Of a stretch of DNA of 64,000 nucleotides, positions 45,319 to 52,790 are shown in pieces (positions within the stretch are counted from its first letter, which is position 1; every line of letters starts with the position of its first letter). The position numbers were made by a program, and so were the translations under genes. Below the pieces are notes generated by a model. The model did no database searches. It worked only from the letters and a program-made list of their open reading frames with translations, and was not told where the DNA came from. Source of the stretch: Myxococcales bacterium (GTDB lineage: Bacteria > Myxococcota_A > Polyangia > Palsa-1104 > JAEUJZ01). The stretch is from NCBI GenBank assembly GCA_016794465.1, contig JAEUKA010000053.1, forward strand, positions 165,530 through 229,529, read 5' to 3'.

Positions 45319-46167
45319 TTAGAACGACAGGCGCAAGGTGCTCATCAGCCGAAGATCGGTCTCTTTTACGCCGGTAGGGGGCGCGCTATCGTGCAGGACG
45401 CTCAGCGTCGCCCCGAGCCCGAACAGCTCGGTGACCTTTGAGAGCGCCTCGAACTCCTCAAGGACTCGGAAGTCGGTGAAGTCGTCGAAGCGCGGCTGGT
45501 AGTAGAGCGTGTTCTGGAGCAGCAGCCGGTTCGCCAGGAGCGCCAAGCGCATCGTGAGGTAGTTCGTCCAGCGGTGCTCGAACGTCTCGGGAGCGTCGGC
45601 TGCGCCCGGCAGAACGCTGATCCGGTTGTACTCGAACATGTACCCGCTGCCGCCCCACATCATGAACCCGGGAGCGTGAACGATCTCGACGCGAACCCCG
45701 GTGCCCGCAACGGCGCGTCCCTGCATGCGGAGAAACTCGTTGAACTGGTACTGCGCGAAAACGTCGGTACCGACGCGCTCGTGCCACATTCCGGTCCAGC
45801 GGGCGTGGACGAAGGCCTGATTGATGAAGGCGCTCTGGGCACGCTCTGCAAAGCGAGCGCTGCCCGTCAGGAAGACGCGCTGGGCAATGTACGGAAGGGG
45901 TGCCGAGACGCCCTCTTGACTCGGCGGCAACGGGTGAAGCGTCTGGTACTGGACTCGGCCACCACCGCCAATGTCGAGCAGCTCGATGTTGCCCCTCGAT
46001 AGGGCGAAGCTTCCCTCGACACCGCCGGACCAGCCGGCACGCAGTGGATTGGGACGGAGCGACTCGGCGTTGACCTGTGCGAGTGCGGGGCTCGACACCG
46101 CCAGGACCGCAAGCAGCACTGTCATTCGCAGAGCGAAGGCATGGAGCATTCGTGATGAGTGGTCCAT
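45319..46167 (-). CDS. DUF481-like outer-membrane beta-barrel protein
   Basis: 282 residues with a Sec signal peptide (about 1-31, ends SPALAQ). The mature protein alternates polar and hydrophobic residues in about a dozen predicted strands (SGGVEGSFALSRGNIELLDIGG, FLTGSARFAERAQS, ENRISV-like turns) and ends in LMSTLRLSF, with the terminal phenylalanine that barrel-assembly machines recognise. The SRGN-x-E-L pattern early in the mature chain fits DUF481 proteins (outer-membrane barrels often described as salt-induced). Function unknown; perhaps a porin. It is divergent from the DJ-1-like gene across 236 bp that carry paired operator-like palindromes. Confidence 0.8.
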   Translation of the reverse strand: MDHSSRMLHAFALRMTVLLAVLAVSSPALAQVNAESLRPNPLRAGWSGGVEGSFALSRGNIELLDIGGGGRVQYQTLHPLPPSQEGVSAPLPYIAQRVFLTGSARFAERAQSAFINQAFVHARWTGMWHERVGTDVFAQYQFNEFLRMQGRAVAGTGVRVEIVHAPGFMMWGGSGYMFEYNRISVLPGAADAPETFEHRWTNYLTMRLALLANRLLLQNTLYYQPRFDDFTDFRVLEEFEALSKVTELFGLGATLSVLHDSAPPTGVKETDLRLMSTLRLSF

Positions 46168-46203
46168 GTCGGCAGTATTGGGCCCACGGCTCAGCTTGAC
46201 CAG

Positions 46204-46310
46204 TGCAACTACGACACATCATCGTTGCATCAAATGGAACCAGCCGACCTCTGGCCCTACCTAGAAGCGTCGCAGCCCAGCGGCCAAGGAGTGGTTGCAC
46301 AGGATGCAAC
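46204..46310. promoter_or_regulatory. Four GTTGCA/TGCAAC half-sites forming two dyads
   Basis: Between the divergent barrel and DJ-1-like genes, TGCAAC (46204) pairs with GTTGCA (46224-46229) across 14 bases, and GTTGCA (46294-46299) pairs with TGCAAC (46305-46310) across five bases. All four half-sites are exact. The regular arrangement suggests operator sites for one dimeric regulator controlling one or both genes. The regulator is not identified. Confidence 0.5.
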
Positions 46311-46403
46311 TATGAATTGCGTTCATTGTCATTGTCGGTGCCCCTAAAGCACCCGCATAGTTGTTCCGATAGGACGCAGCCACCGTCCCCAAGGAGTGAC
46401 TCC

Positions 46404-47174
46404 ATGAGCCTGAGAGACTCGAACCCCGTGAACAAGAACCATCCCAAGCGCGTCGCCATTGTGATCGCCAACTCGACGACCTCGACCACCACCGGGTGGC
46501 CCGTCGGCTTCTGGTGGTCCGAGCTGACCCATCCCTACCTGGCATTCCACGAAGTTGGCTACGAGGTCGAGATCTTCAGCCCGGCAGGTGGCAAGTGTGA
46601 CGCCGATGGGATGAGTGACCCCCGTGACGCCAGCGGCTATTCGGCCAGCGACCTGATCAGCATGGGATTCCTATCGACGCCAAGCCTGGCCGCCCTGGTC
46701 GAGAAGACCAAGCCGGTGTCCGAGATTCAGGTCGAGAGGTTCGATGCGCTGGTCGTTGCAGGTGGCCAGTCACCGATGTTCTCGTTTGAGCAGGCGACCG
46801 ACCTTCATAGGAAGTTCGTGGAGTTCTATGAGGCCGGCAAGATCGCCGCCGCGCTCTGCCACGGCGTTGCGATTCTCAAGTACGCACGGCTGTCCAGCGG
46901 TGAGTACCTGGCCACGGGCAAGACCGTGACCGGCTTCGCCAATGTCGAGGAAGACTTCGCGGACAACGCGGTGTGGGGCATGGGCGCGCTCCCCCGAGAC
47001 AAGCATCTTATGCCCTGGCGCATCGAGGACGAGCTGAAGAAGCTGGGCGCGAACTACGTGCAGGCCGGACTCTGGCGGGGGTTTGCGATCCGCGATGGCA
47101 ATCTGATCACCGGACAGCAGAACTTCTCTGGTAGCGAGACAGCGAACCTCGTCATCGAAGCGCTGGGCCGATAA
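46404..47174 (+). CDS. DJ-1/PfpI (Hsp31-like) family protein
   Basis: 256 residues, ATG 46404 with AAGGAG at 46391. The fold starts VAIVIANSTT and has VGFWWSELTHPYLAFHEVGYEVEIFSPAGG, a family motif seen in Hsp31-like type 1 glutamine-amidotransferase relatives. VVAGGQSPMFSF and the nucleophile elbow IAAALCHGVAIL carry the reactive cysteine, and histidine follows it. These proteins act as glyoxalases, deglycases or chaperones in stress; the specific activity cannot be read. The following membrane protein begins ten bases later, suggesting one operon for stress or electrophile defence. Confidence 0.88.
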   Translation: MSLRDSNPVNKNHPKRVAIVIANSTTSTTTGWPVGFWWSELTHPYLAFHEVGYEVEIFSPAGGKCDADGMSDPRDASGYSASDLISMGFLSTPSLAALVEKTKPVSEIQVERFDALVVAGGQSPMFSFEQATDLHRKFVEFYEAGKIAAALCHGVAILKYARLSSGEYLATGKTVTGFANVEEDFADNAVWGMGALPRDKHLMPWRIEDELKKLGANYVQAGLWRGFAIRDGNLITGQQNFSGSETANLVIEALGR

Positions 47175-47184
47175 GCCCGATCCC

Positions 47185-47766
47185 ATGGACCATCCCCAAA
47201 CATCCGAGAGCCAGGCTGAGCCCGTCACGGTCGTAGTCCGACGGCGAGTGAGGCCAGGAAAGGAATCCGCCTACGAGGAGTGGCTGGGCGCCCTGATCAA
47301 AGAAGCCTCTGCGCTGCCGGGATACCTGGGGACAAATGTGCAGCGGCCCTCGGCAGCGGGCCCCCGCGAGTACATCAGCGTGTTCCGGTTTGACTCTGTC
47401 GAACACCTGCGCGGGTTCGAGCAAAGTGAGCTGCGACAGCGAGCCCTCGCCGAGGTGGTCGATCTCGTGGAAGCAGACGCCGTTTGGGAGAAGCTCACCG
47501 GCCTCGAGTTCTGGTTCACGCCGCCGCCGGGCACCGTGGTTCCCCAGCCCTCTCGGCTGCGAATGGCGCTGGTGATGATCGCGGTCGTCTACGGGCTCGT
47601 GCTCTCCATCGGAACGCTCGTCGCGCTGGTGCTCCAAGCCGCGCCGATGCCGCTCCGACTTCTCGTGACGATCACGATCGAGGTCTTCCTGATGACCTAC
47701 TTCTTGATGCCACGACTGACTCGCTGGCTCGCAGGGTGGATCTATCCTTCCCAGAAACGGAAATGA
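47185..47766 (+). CDS. Antibiotic-biosynthesis-monooxygenase-domain protein with C-terminal membrane helices
   Basis: 193 residues. The N-terminal half (about 13-110) is an ABM ferredoxin-like fold: VTVVVRRRVRPGKESAYEEWLGALIKEASALPGYLG and YISVFRFDSVEHLRGFEQSE. The C-terminal half has two transmembrane helices (MALVMIAVVYGLVLSIGTLVAL and LLVTITIEVFLMTYFLM) and a basic tail. This combined form is known as a membrane-bound ABM-domain family of unknown function. It follows the DJ-1-like gene by ten bases. Quinone or small-electrophile monooxygenation at the inner membrane is a reasonable but unproved guess. Confidence 0.82.
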   Translation: MDHPQTSESQAEPVTVVVRRRVRPGKESAYEEWLGALIKEASALPGYLGTNVQRPSAAGPREYISVFRFDSVEHLRGFEQSELRQRALAEVVDLVEADAVWEKLTGLEFWFTPPPGTVVPQPSRLRMALVMIAVVYGLVLSIGTLVALVLQAAPMPLRLLVTITIEVFLMTYFLMPRLTRWLAGWIYPSQKRK

Positions 47767-47797
47767 CCCTGACAGCATCTGCGTGTGTGGCCGAGCG

Positions 47798-48637
47798 TCA
47801 ACCGAGCTTCGAGGTCAGCCACTTTTGCAGGCCGGGCTTGGCGCTGGGACGGGCTTTGGGGCGGGGGTGCGGGCCGGTGCTGCCGCGCTCGTAGTGAAGC
47901 TGCTCGCCGTCTTGGGGGATGCGCACGCGGCTTGTCAGTCCCTCGGCTTGCAGACGGGCCGTAAGTGCTGCGCGGGTCGTCGGACAGTGATCGAGTGCCT
48001 CCAAGTGGTTGAGGAGCACGTCTTTGGGAGCGCGGCGGATGAGCGTCACCAGCTCATCAACCGTGAACAGGATGCTGGGACCGGCGCCGAAGTTGGCCGA
48101 GCCAGCCGGCGCGACCACCAAGTCCGGTGCCAGGCGCGCCAAGGCCTCCAAGATGCTGTCGCTGAGCACCGAGTCGCTGGTTAAATACAGGCTCGGCTCA
48201 CTGGGATGGGCAAGATAGTAGCCAGCCACGGGCCCCATCATCCAGCCGACCAAACCAGGACCATGCTGCGCTGGGATCACCTCGACCGACAGGCCCAGTG
48301 AGCCATCCACGAGCTCATGCGCGTCGAGCCCTTTTTGGCGCAGGCTTGGCACATCCATGGCGCTCGCCCACACCGGTAGGCGACGCTCGCGGGTCCAGGC
48401 GATGCCGGCGGCGTCGAAATGATCAGGGTGCTCATGCGTAATCAGGACGCCGGTCGCCTGCTGCAAGCAGTCCGTTGCGCTCGTCGGTAGCGGGACCAGA
48501 GGGTTGCGGCGACGCCCCCCGCCAAACAGCTTGAAGCCGGCCATGGCGCCTGGCTCCCCGAGCATGGGGTCGACGAGCAGTCGGTGCTCGCCCAAGGAGA
48601 CGAGCATGGTGGCGTTGCGAAGGTGATGGATGTGCAT
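47798..48637 (-). CDS. MBL-fold metal-dependent hydrolase (UlaG-like)
   Basis: 279 residues, ATG 48637 with GAGGAG five bases upstream. It starts MHIHHLRNATMLVSLGEHRLLVDPMLG, the usual UlaG/YycJ-like opening, and has the metal motif THEHPDHFDAAG. Later metal ligands are probably VIPAQHGP, LTSDSV and LNHLEALDHCP. The C-terminal 30 residues are a basic Pro/Lys tail not seen in the core family. It is likely a cytoplasmic lactonase or phosphodiesterase-type hydrolase of unknown substrate. It is divergently transcribed from the LysR regulator gene, which is the classic arrangement of a regulator with its target. Confidence 0.85.
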   Translation of the reverse strand: MHIHHLRNATMLVSLGEHRLLVDPMLGEPGAMAGFKLFGGGRRRNPLVPLPTSATDCLQQATGVLITHEHPDHFDAAGIAWTRERRLPVWASAMDVPSLRQKGLDAHELVDGSLGLSVEVIPAQHGPGLVGWMMGPVAGYYLAHPSEPSLYLTSDSVLSDSILEALARLAPDLVVAPAGSANFGAGPSILFTVDELVTLIRRAPKDVLLNHLEALDHCPTTRAALTARLQAEGLTSRVRIPQDGEQLHYERGSTGPHPRPKARPSAKPGLQKWLTSKLG

Positions 48638-48677
48638 GGATCTCCTCGATGTGAAGATGGCCCATGCAGGCTAGGGC

Positions 48678-48709
48678 TTGCCAAAATGGATGGCAACGGC
48701 CACTTTTGG
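48678..48709. promoter_or_regulatory. LysR-type operator dyads between the MBL and LysR genes
   Basis: TTGCCA (48678-48683) and TGGCAA (48691-48696) form a perfect dyad with a T-N11-A type centre. CCAAAA (48681-48686) and TTTTGG (48704-48709) form a second, overlapping dyad. Both lie in the 93-bp gap between divergent genes, as expected for LysR autorepression and target activation. Confidence 0.55.
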
Positions 48710-48730
48710 TGATGTTCTATCCGTTTTTGC

Positions 48731-49606
48731 ATGGAAACAACGATGGAGTGGGATCTACTACGCACCTTCGAGGCGGTGGCGCGCCTGGGCAGCTTTACAG
48801 CAGCGGCCAAGTCGCTGGCGGTCAGTCAGTCAACGGTGAGCCGGCAGCTCAACATGCTGGAAGAAGGGGCGGGCTCGCCACTTATCCTGCGCGAGTCGCC
48901 GATGCGGCTGACCGAGCGCGGCGCGGCGCTGCTGGAAGCCCTGCAGCCGATGGTGGATGGCGCCTTGGCGGCGCGCGCCGCCCTACAAGAGACACCGCAG
49001 CTACACGGCGAGGTCACGCTGACTACTGTCGGGGAAATGGTGCGTTGGGTGCTGGTGCGTGAGCTGCCAAGGTTTTACCAAACCTACCCCAACCTGCGGC
49101 TGCGTATCTTGGCCAGCAACCATCTGAGCAACCTCCTGGTCGATGAGGCGGACGTAGCGCTGCGGCTGTCGCGCCCCGAGCAAACCCAGCTGGTGGCGCG
49201 CAAGCTGCACAGTGAGCACTACGCCTTCTTTGCTGCTGCAAGCTTGCCACTGTCTGACGAGGTGCCCTGGCTGGGCTTGACCGGATCGCTTGCGCAAATC
49301 CCCGAGCAGCGCCATGCCGCACGCGCCTTTTCATCGCGTCCACCGCGCCTGCTGATCGAAGATGTCGAGTCGCTGGGAATGCTGGTGATGGCGGGACTGG
49401 GGGTGGCGGTGCTGCCGTGCCGACTGGCCAGCCGGCTGCCTGCGCTGGTTCAGGTTGCCCCCAGCCAAGTCGGCGCGCTGGATCTGGGCCCGGTGCCGTC
49501 GCGGGACTTCTGGATGGTGGTGCATCGCTCGAAACAGCGAGTGCCTAAGGTGCGTGCGGTCATGCAATGGCTGGCTTCGCTGGAGTCGCTGGCGGTCGGG
49601 CCGTAG
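48731..49606 (+). CDS. LysR-family transcriptional regulator
   Basis: 291 residues (ATG 48731; an in-frame ATG at 48743 is possible). The N-terminal winged helix-turn-helix is WDLLRTFEAVARLGSFTAAAKSLAVSQSTVSRQLNMLEEGAGSPLILR, the standard LysR pattern. The effector domain (about 95-285) is complete, with AGLGVAVLPCRLA near the end. The neighbouring divergent MBL hydrolase gene and the dyads between them make that hydrolase the likely target. The effector is unknown. Confidence 0.93.
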   Translation: METTMEWDLLRTFEAVARLGSFTAAAKSLAVSQSTVSRQLNMLEEGAGSPLILRESPMRLTERGAALLEALQPMVDGALAARAALQETPQLHGEVTLTTVGEMVRWVLVRELPRFYQTYPNLRLRILASNHLSNLLVDEADVALRLSRPEQTQLVARKLHSEHYAFFAAASLPLSDEVPWLGLTGSLAQIPEQRHAARAFSSRPPRLLIEDVESLGMLVMAGLGVAVLPCRLASRLPALVQVAPSQVGALDLGPVPSRDFWMVVHRSKQRVPKVRAVMQWLASLESLAVGP

Positions 49607-49613
49607 CAGCGAA

Positions 49614-49629
49614 ACCTTCTTGAGAAGGT
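49614..49629. terminator. Bidirectional hairpin between lysR and tolQ-like genes
   Basis: ACCTTCT-TG-AGAAGGT is a perfect seven-bp stem located between two convergent stop codons (49606 and 49633). It lacks a long U-run, so its efficiency as an intrinsic terminator is uncertain. Confidence 0.5.
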
Positions 49630-49632
49630 CCG

Positions 49633-50370
49633 CTAGTTCAGGTAGTTGCGCTTGATGATGTTGAGGTAGTCGTTGTGGAAGGTGTCCATCTCGCCGGAGA
49701 GGACCTTGATGCGGCGGGCGAAGTAGTTGAAGGCCATGACGGCGGGGATGGCGGCGACCAGGCCGATGGCAGTGGCGATGAGGGCCTCGGCGATGCCGGG
49801 TGCGACGGTGGCGAGGTTGGCGGTGCCTCGGCTGCCGATGCTGCGGAACGCGTCCATGATGCCCCACACCGTGCCAAACAGGCCGATGAACGGCGCCGAC
49901 GAGCCAACGGTGGCAAGCAGCGGCGTCAGCGACTCTAGCGAGGTCGTCTCGGCGATGGCGGCGCGGCGCAGGGCCCGCTCGATGTTCTCCAGGTCACTCT
50001 CGGCATCCGAGTTGCCCCCTGCCGCTGCGTCGCCCGCTTCACGCTTCTTGGTCAGCCGGGCCAGCTCCAGGTAGCCGGCGCGAAACAGGGCCGCCACCGG
50101 AGAGCGCCGCAGGATCTTGGCCTTGTCATAGACCTTCTCGAGGCGCTTGACCTGCCAGAACGTGTCCAGAAACTGGTCCGTCTCACGCGTGGCGAGGACG
50201 AGCTGATAGCCCTTGAAGCCGATCACGAACGTCGTCACGACGAAGAACGCAATCAGCAGGAACAGCACGAACAGGACCACCCCGCCGGAGCTTAAGACCA
50301 GCTGAAACAGGTCCAGCTCTTTGCCGGGCGGCGGCGGATTCGACAGCGCGAGTGCAGACAGCATCGACAT
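49633..50370 (-). CDS. tolQ: TolQ/ExbB/MotA-family proton-channel protein, without adjacent TolR/ExbD
   Basis: 245 residues. Three transmembrane segments are visible: about 26-50 (LVLSSGGVVLFVLFLLIAFFVV), and two in the C-terminal half within LTPLLATVGSSAPFIGLFGTVWGIMDAF and GIAEALIATAIGLVAAIPAVMAFNYF. The motif APFIGLFGTVWGIM and the GIAEALIATA/GLVAAIPA pair are diagnostic of TolQ/ExbB. A cytoplasmic loop rich in Ala/Gly (about 110-130) lies between. Such proteins energise outer-membrane work through the proton motive force together with TolR or ExbD, which is absent here; convergent lysR follows instead. It may use a partner encoded elsewhere. Confidence 0.87.
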   Translation of the reverse strand: MSMLSALALSNPPPPGKELDLFQLVLSSGGVVLFVLFLLIAFFVVTTFVIGFKGYQLVLATRETDQFLDTFWQVKRLEKVYDKAKILRRSPVAALFRAGYLELARLTKKREAGDAAAGGNSDAESDLENIERALRRAAIAETTSLESLTPLLATVGSSAPFIGLFGTVWGIMDAFRSIGSRGTANLATVAPGIAEALIATAIGLVAAIPAVMAFNYFARRIKVLSGEMDTFHNDYLNIIKRNYLN

Positions 50371-50416
50371 GTAGCCGCGAGGGTAAATCGACCCTTAGGC
50401 CCCGGTCAAAAGCAAA

Positions 50417-51010
50417 TCAGCGGGCGACGCCAGAGCTGCCGGCGCGCTCGGTGACAGGGGACGGACTGGGCGGTCGTGGCTTCCTCGGGTAGTAGCGATG
50501 CGGGGATCGGGCGAGGCGGCTCGGCGCCTTGGGCAGGGGCGGCCACTCCTCGTCGGGGAGAGACCAGAAGCGCTCCAGCTCTTCCAGTCGCGCCGGCGGG
50601 TCTTGGCACAAGATGCCCAGGTGTCCGATCAGCTCGGGGCTGGGATTGCTCGCGCCCGCCCGCAGCCGCGACAGATAGCCCTGCGACAGGCCAAGCAGCT
50701 GTTCGAGCCGCCGCTGCGAGATGTGATGCGACAGGATGTCGATCGCGATGCGGGCCCGGGTGCGCAGCGACTGCAGATAGACCTCCTGCAGCCGGACGGC
50801 GAGTGAGCTGCTGGTTGCCTCGTCGAGATACTCGCTCTGGCAGCGTCCGCACGCGGGAATGGCAACGTCTTCGGGAATCGGCATCGTCGGCATGGTCCGG
50901 AAGCGGGTCGTGCGACCGGGACCGGTACGTGGCTTGACGGCCTTGGCACCGCAGCGAATACACCTTCGCGCGGCTGAGGATGAAGTGTCGGGAGAGGTCT
51001 TGGGCGACAT
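50417..51010 (-). CDS. Zinc-ribbon plus HTH DNA-binding regulator
   Basis: 197 residues from the ATG at 51010. An N-terminal four-cysteine zinc ribbon is indicated by CIRC (17-20) and CGRC (54-57). After a linker, a helix-turn-helix of the Xre/MqsA sort is seen at about 98-125 (HISQRRLEQLLGLSQGYLSRLRAGASNPSPELIGHLG). The C-terminal 40 residues are proline- and arginine-rich and probably disordered. The order, zinc ribbon then HTH, is that of MqsA/YgiT-type antitoxins and related regulators. It is divergent from a small gene across a pair of palindromes, consistent with autoregulation. Confidence 0.78.
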   Translation of the reverse strand: MSPKTSPDTSSSAARRCIRCGAKAVKPRTGPGRTTRFRTMPTMPIPEDVAIPACGRCQSEYLDEATSSSLAVRLQEVYLQSLRTRARIAIDILSHHISQRRLEQLLGLSQGYLSRLRAGASNPSPELIGHLGILCQDPPARLEELERFWSLPDEEWPPLPKAPSRLARSPHRYYPRKPRPPSPSPVTERAGSSGVAR

Positions 51011-51089
51011 CGCAATAGCACCGAGAAAAGATCGTCCGTACTGACGAGCAGCGAGTGTTCGGACAAGCGTCCAGCGGTGTCAAGCGATT

Positions 51090-51123
51090 GTGTAAATTGA
51101 CTTACACAGTATAAATGTGTGTA
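51090..51123. promoter_or_regulatory. Overlapping palindromes and promoter upstream of the small gene
   Basis: GTGTAA-ATTGAC-TTACAC (51090-51107) is a perfect dyad. TACACA (51103-51108) and TGTGTA (51118-51123) form a second one overlapping it. A -35-like TTGACT (51098-51103) lies inside the first dyad, and an A/T-rich -10 region follows near 51121-51130. A repressor bound here would block transcription of the rightward gene; the adjacent HTH protein is the natural candidate. Confidence 0.55.
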
Positions 51124-51255
51124 TTTTATATCCACAGCAAGGGTTGAATCACTTCCGTTGGTATCTGGATGGAATATACAAAAAATTGCCCATTTTCTTG
51201 ATCTTGGCTATGCAAACTCGAGTTATTCCAACATCTCTATGGAGATCCGTTCGCG

Positions 51256-51597
51256 ATGCTGATCCAGAGACAGCTGTTGTGTTCGCTAGACGAGCTGAAA
51301 TGGATCGCCAAACAGCACCTGTATGTGCGCGCTGACGAGGCTGCGCGGCTGGTGGTGGCGCAAGGGCTGAACCCGGCTGACTTCTCTATCCCCGAGTGTG
51401 TTCAACAAGTCCGATTGCTGATTACAAGTCGCACGGAACAAGACTTCATCGGCTGTGTTCGCATCGGAGATGAGCTGTGGGACGCCTATCGGATCAGCCA
51501 CAGCGACGCGATCTGCCTCAGCCAGTATGCGTTTCGGGAAGACGTTGGACTAACGCGCACTCTCATAATAGCCCGTTACTACGCCTTGGCGGGCTAG
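51256..51597 (+). CDS. Small protein of unknown function beside a zinc-HTH regulator
   Basis: 113 residues from ATG 51256 with GGAG about 11 bases upstream. It starts MLIQRQLLCSLDELKWIAKQ and contains RADEAARLVVAQGL and FIGCVRIGDELWDAYRI. No family was recognised; size and position beside a divergent MqsA-like regulator fit a toxin-antitoxin or regulated effector pair. The upstream 245 bp and the end of this gene are more A/T-rich than the chromosome around them. Two cysteine-containing strands and no catalytic triad are visible. Its stop is 51 bp before the convergent E1-alpha gene end. Confidence 0.6.
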   Translation: MLIQRQLLCSLDELKWIAKQHLYVRADEAARLVVAQGLNPADFSIPECVQQVRLLITSRTEQDFIGCVRIGDELWDAYRISHSDAICLSQYAFREDVGLTRTLIIARYYALAG

Positions 51598-51647
51598 CAG
51601 CGGCACTACCGCTCAGCAGTTGGACGGTTGGTTGCGCTGGGGGCGGC

Positions 51648-52787
51648 TTAGCTGTGGGGATGAGCGGGGAGGGCGGCGGCGACTTCGGCGAGCTGCTCAC
51701 GCAGGGCTTCCGTCGGGGTGGCGAAGACATCTTCGATCAAGGTCGCGAGTGCGGGGGGACGAGCGGCTTCTTCGGCGACGACGGCGGACTTGATCTCGGC
51801 TTCGATCGCTTCGTGAAGTGCGCTGTCAACACCGTCGGACAGGGCGCCGATGACGCGCAAGAAGTGGCGAAAGCGGCAGAGCGGATCGCGCTCGCTCTTC
51901 CAGACGGCGGTGACGGACTCGTCGCGGTAGCGGGATGGATCGTCGGAGGTTGAGTGAGCACTGACGCGGTAGGTGAGCGCCTCGAGGAAGATCGGGCCAC
52001 CACCGGCGCGGGCAAAGGCAACGGCATCACGCATGGCGGCATAACAGGCCAGGACATCGTTGCCGTCGACGCGCAGCGCAGGAATGCCATAGCCGAGCGC
52101 CTTGTGGGCAATCGTCGGCGATGCAGTCTGTCCGGCCACCGGCGTCGAGATCGCCCACTGATTGTTCTGACAGACCAGCACCACCGGGGCCCGATACACC
52201 GCCGCGAAGTTGAGCGCGACGTGGAAGTCTCCTTCGCTGGTGGCGCCGTCGCCCATGTAGCCGGCGATGACGACCGGATCGTGGCGAAGCTTGGCGGCCA
52301 TGGCCATCCCGACGGCGTGCGGCAGCTGGGTGGCGATGCACGACGACATCGTGACGTAGCGGGCGTCGCGGCTGCCGGGATGGCACGGCATCTGCCTGCC
52401 CTTGGTGAGGTCGTTTTCGTTGCCGTAGATCTGCGAGATGTAGGTGCGCAGCGGCAGGCCGCGATACAAGGCCGCTCCGGCTTCACGAAGCGCCGGCAAG
52501 ACGTAGTCGCTTTTGCCAAGTGCGGCGGCTGTACCGACGACGGCAGCTTCCTGGCCACGCGCCTCGCCGTAAAAGCTGATTCGGCCTTGGCGCTGCAGCG
52601 TCAGCATTCGCTCGTCGATGATCCGGATCAGCAGCATGCCGCGATACAGCTTCATCAGCAGCTCACGCGGGATGCCCAGCGCTGCCACCCGCGCCGCGTC
52701 AAAGCTGCCGTCGGGGGCCAGGTACTGCTGCGGCACAAAGTGCTCAATCGAGGGTGCGCAGCCTTCTATCGAGCCGATGCCGCGCAT
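51648..52787 (-). CDS. 2-oxoacid dehydrogenase E1 component alpha subunit, first copy
   Basis: 379 residues. The thiamine-diphosphate motif is GDGATSEGDFHVALNFAAVYRAPVVLVCQNNQ (GDG to NN). YRVSAHSTSDDPSRYR near residue 280 is the phosphorylation-loop region of branched-chain or pyruvate E1-alpha. LTLQRQGRISFYGEARGQEAAVVG and RQMPCHPGSR are characteristic. With the beta subunit it decarboxylates a 2-oxoacid and transfers the acyl group to lipoyl-E2. It is the fourth and last gene of the operon, three bases after E2. It is clearly paralogous to the other E1-alpha at the operon start but has diverged strongly, so the two may serve different substrates. Confidence 0.92.
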   Translation of the reverse strand: MRGIGSIEGCAPSIEHFVPQQYLAPDGSFDAARVAALGIPRELLMKLYRGMLLIRIIDERMLTLQRQGRISFYGEARGQEAAVVGTAAALGKSDYVLPALREAGAALYRGLPLRTYISQIYGNENDLTKGRQMPCHPGSRDARYVTMSSCIATQLPHAVGMAMAAKLRHDPVVIAGYMGDGATSEGDFHVALNFAAVYRAPVVLVCQNNQWAISTPVAGQTASPTIAHKALGYGIPALRVDGNDVLACYAAMRDAVAFARAGGGPIFLEALTYRVSAHSTSDDPSRYRDESVTAVWKSERDPLCRFRHFLRVIGALSDGVDSALHEAIEAEIKSAVVAEEAARPPALATLIEDVFATPTEALREQLAEVAAALPAHPHS

Positions 52788-52790
52788 GGG

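Noticed and set aside
51477..51953. 158-codon plus-strand frame overlapping the E1-alpha end
   Set aside because: Mostly antisense to a well-supported E1-alpha gene and partly out of frame with the small gene at 51256; no motif.
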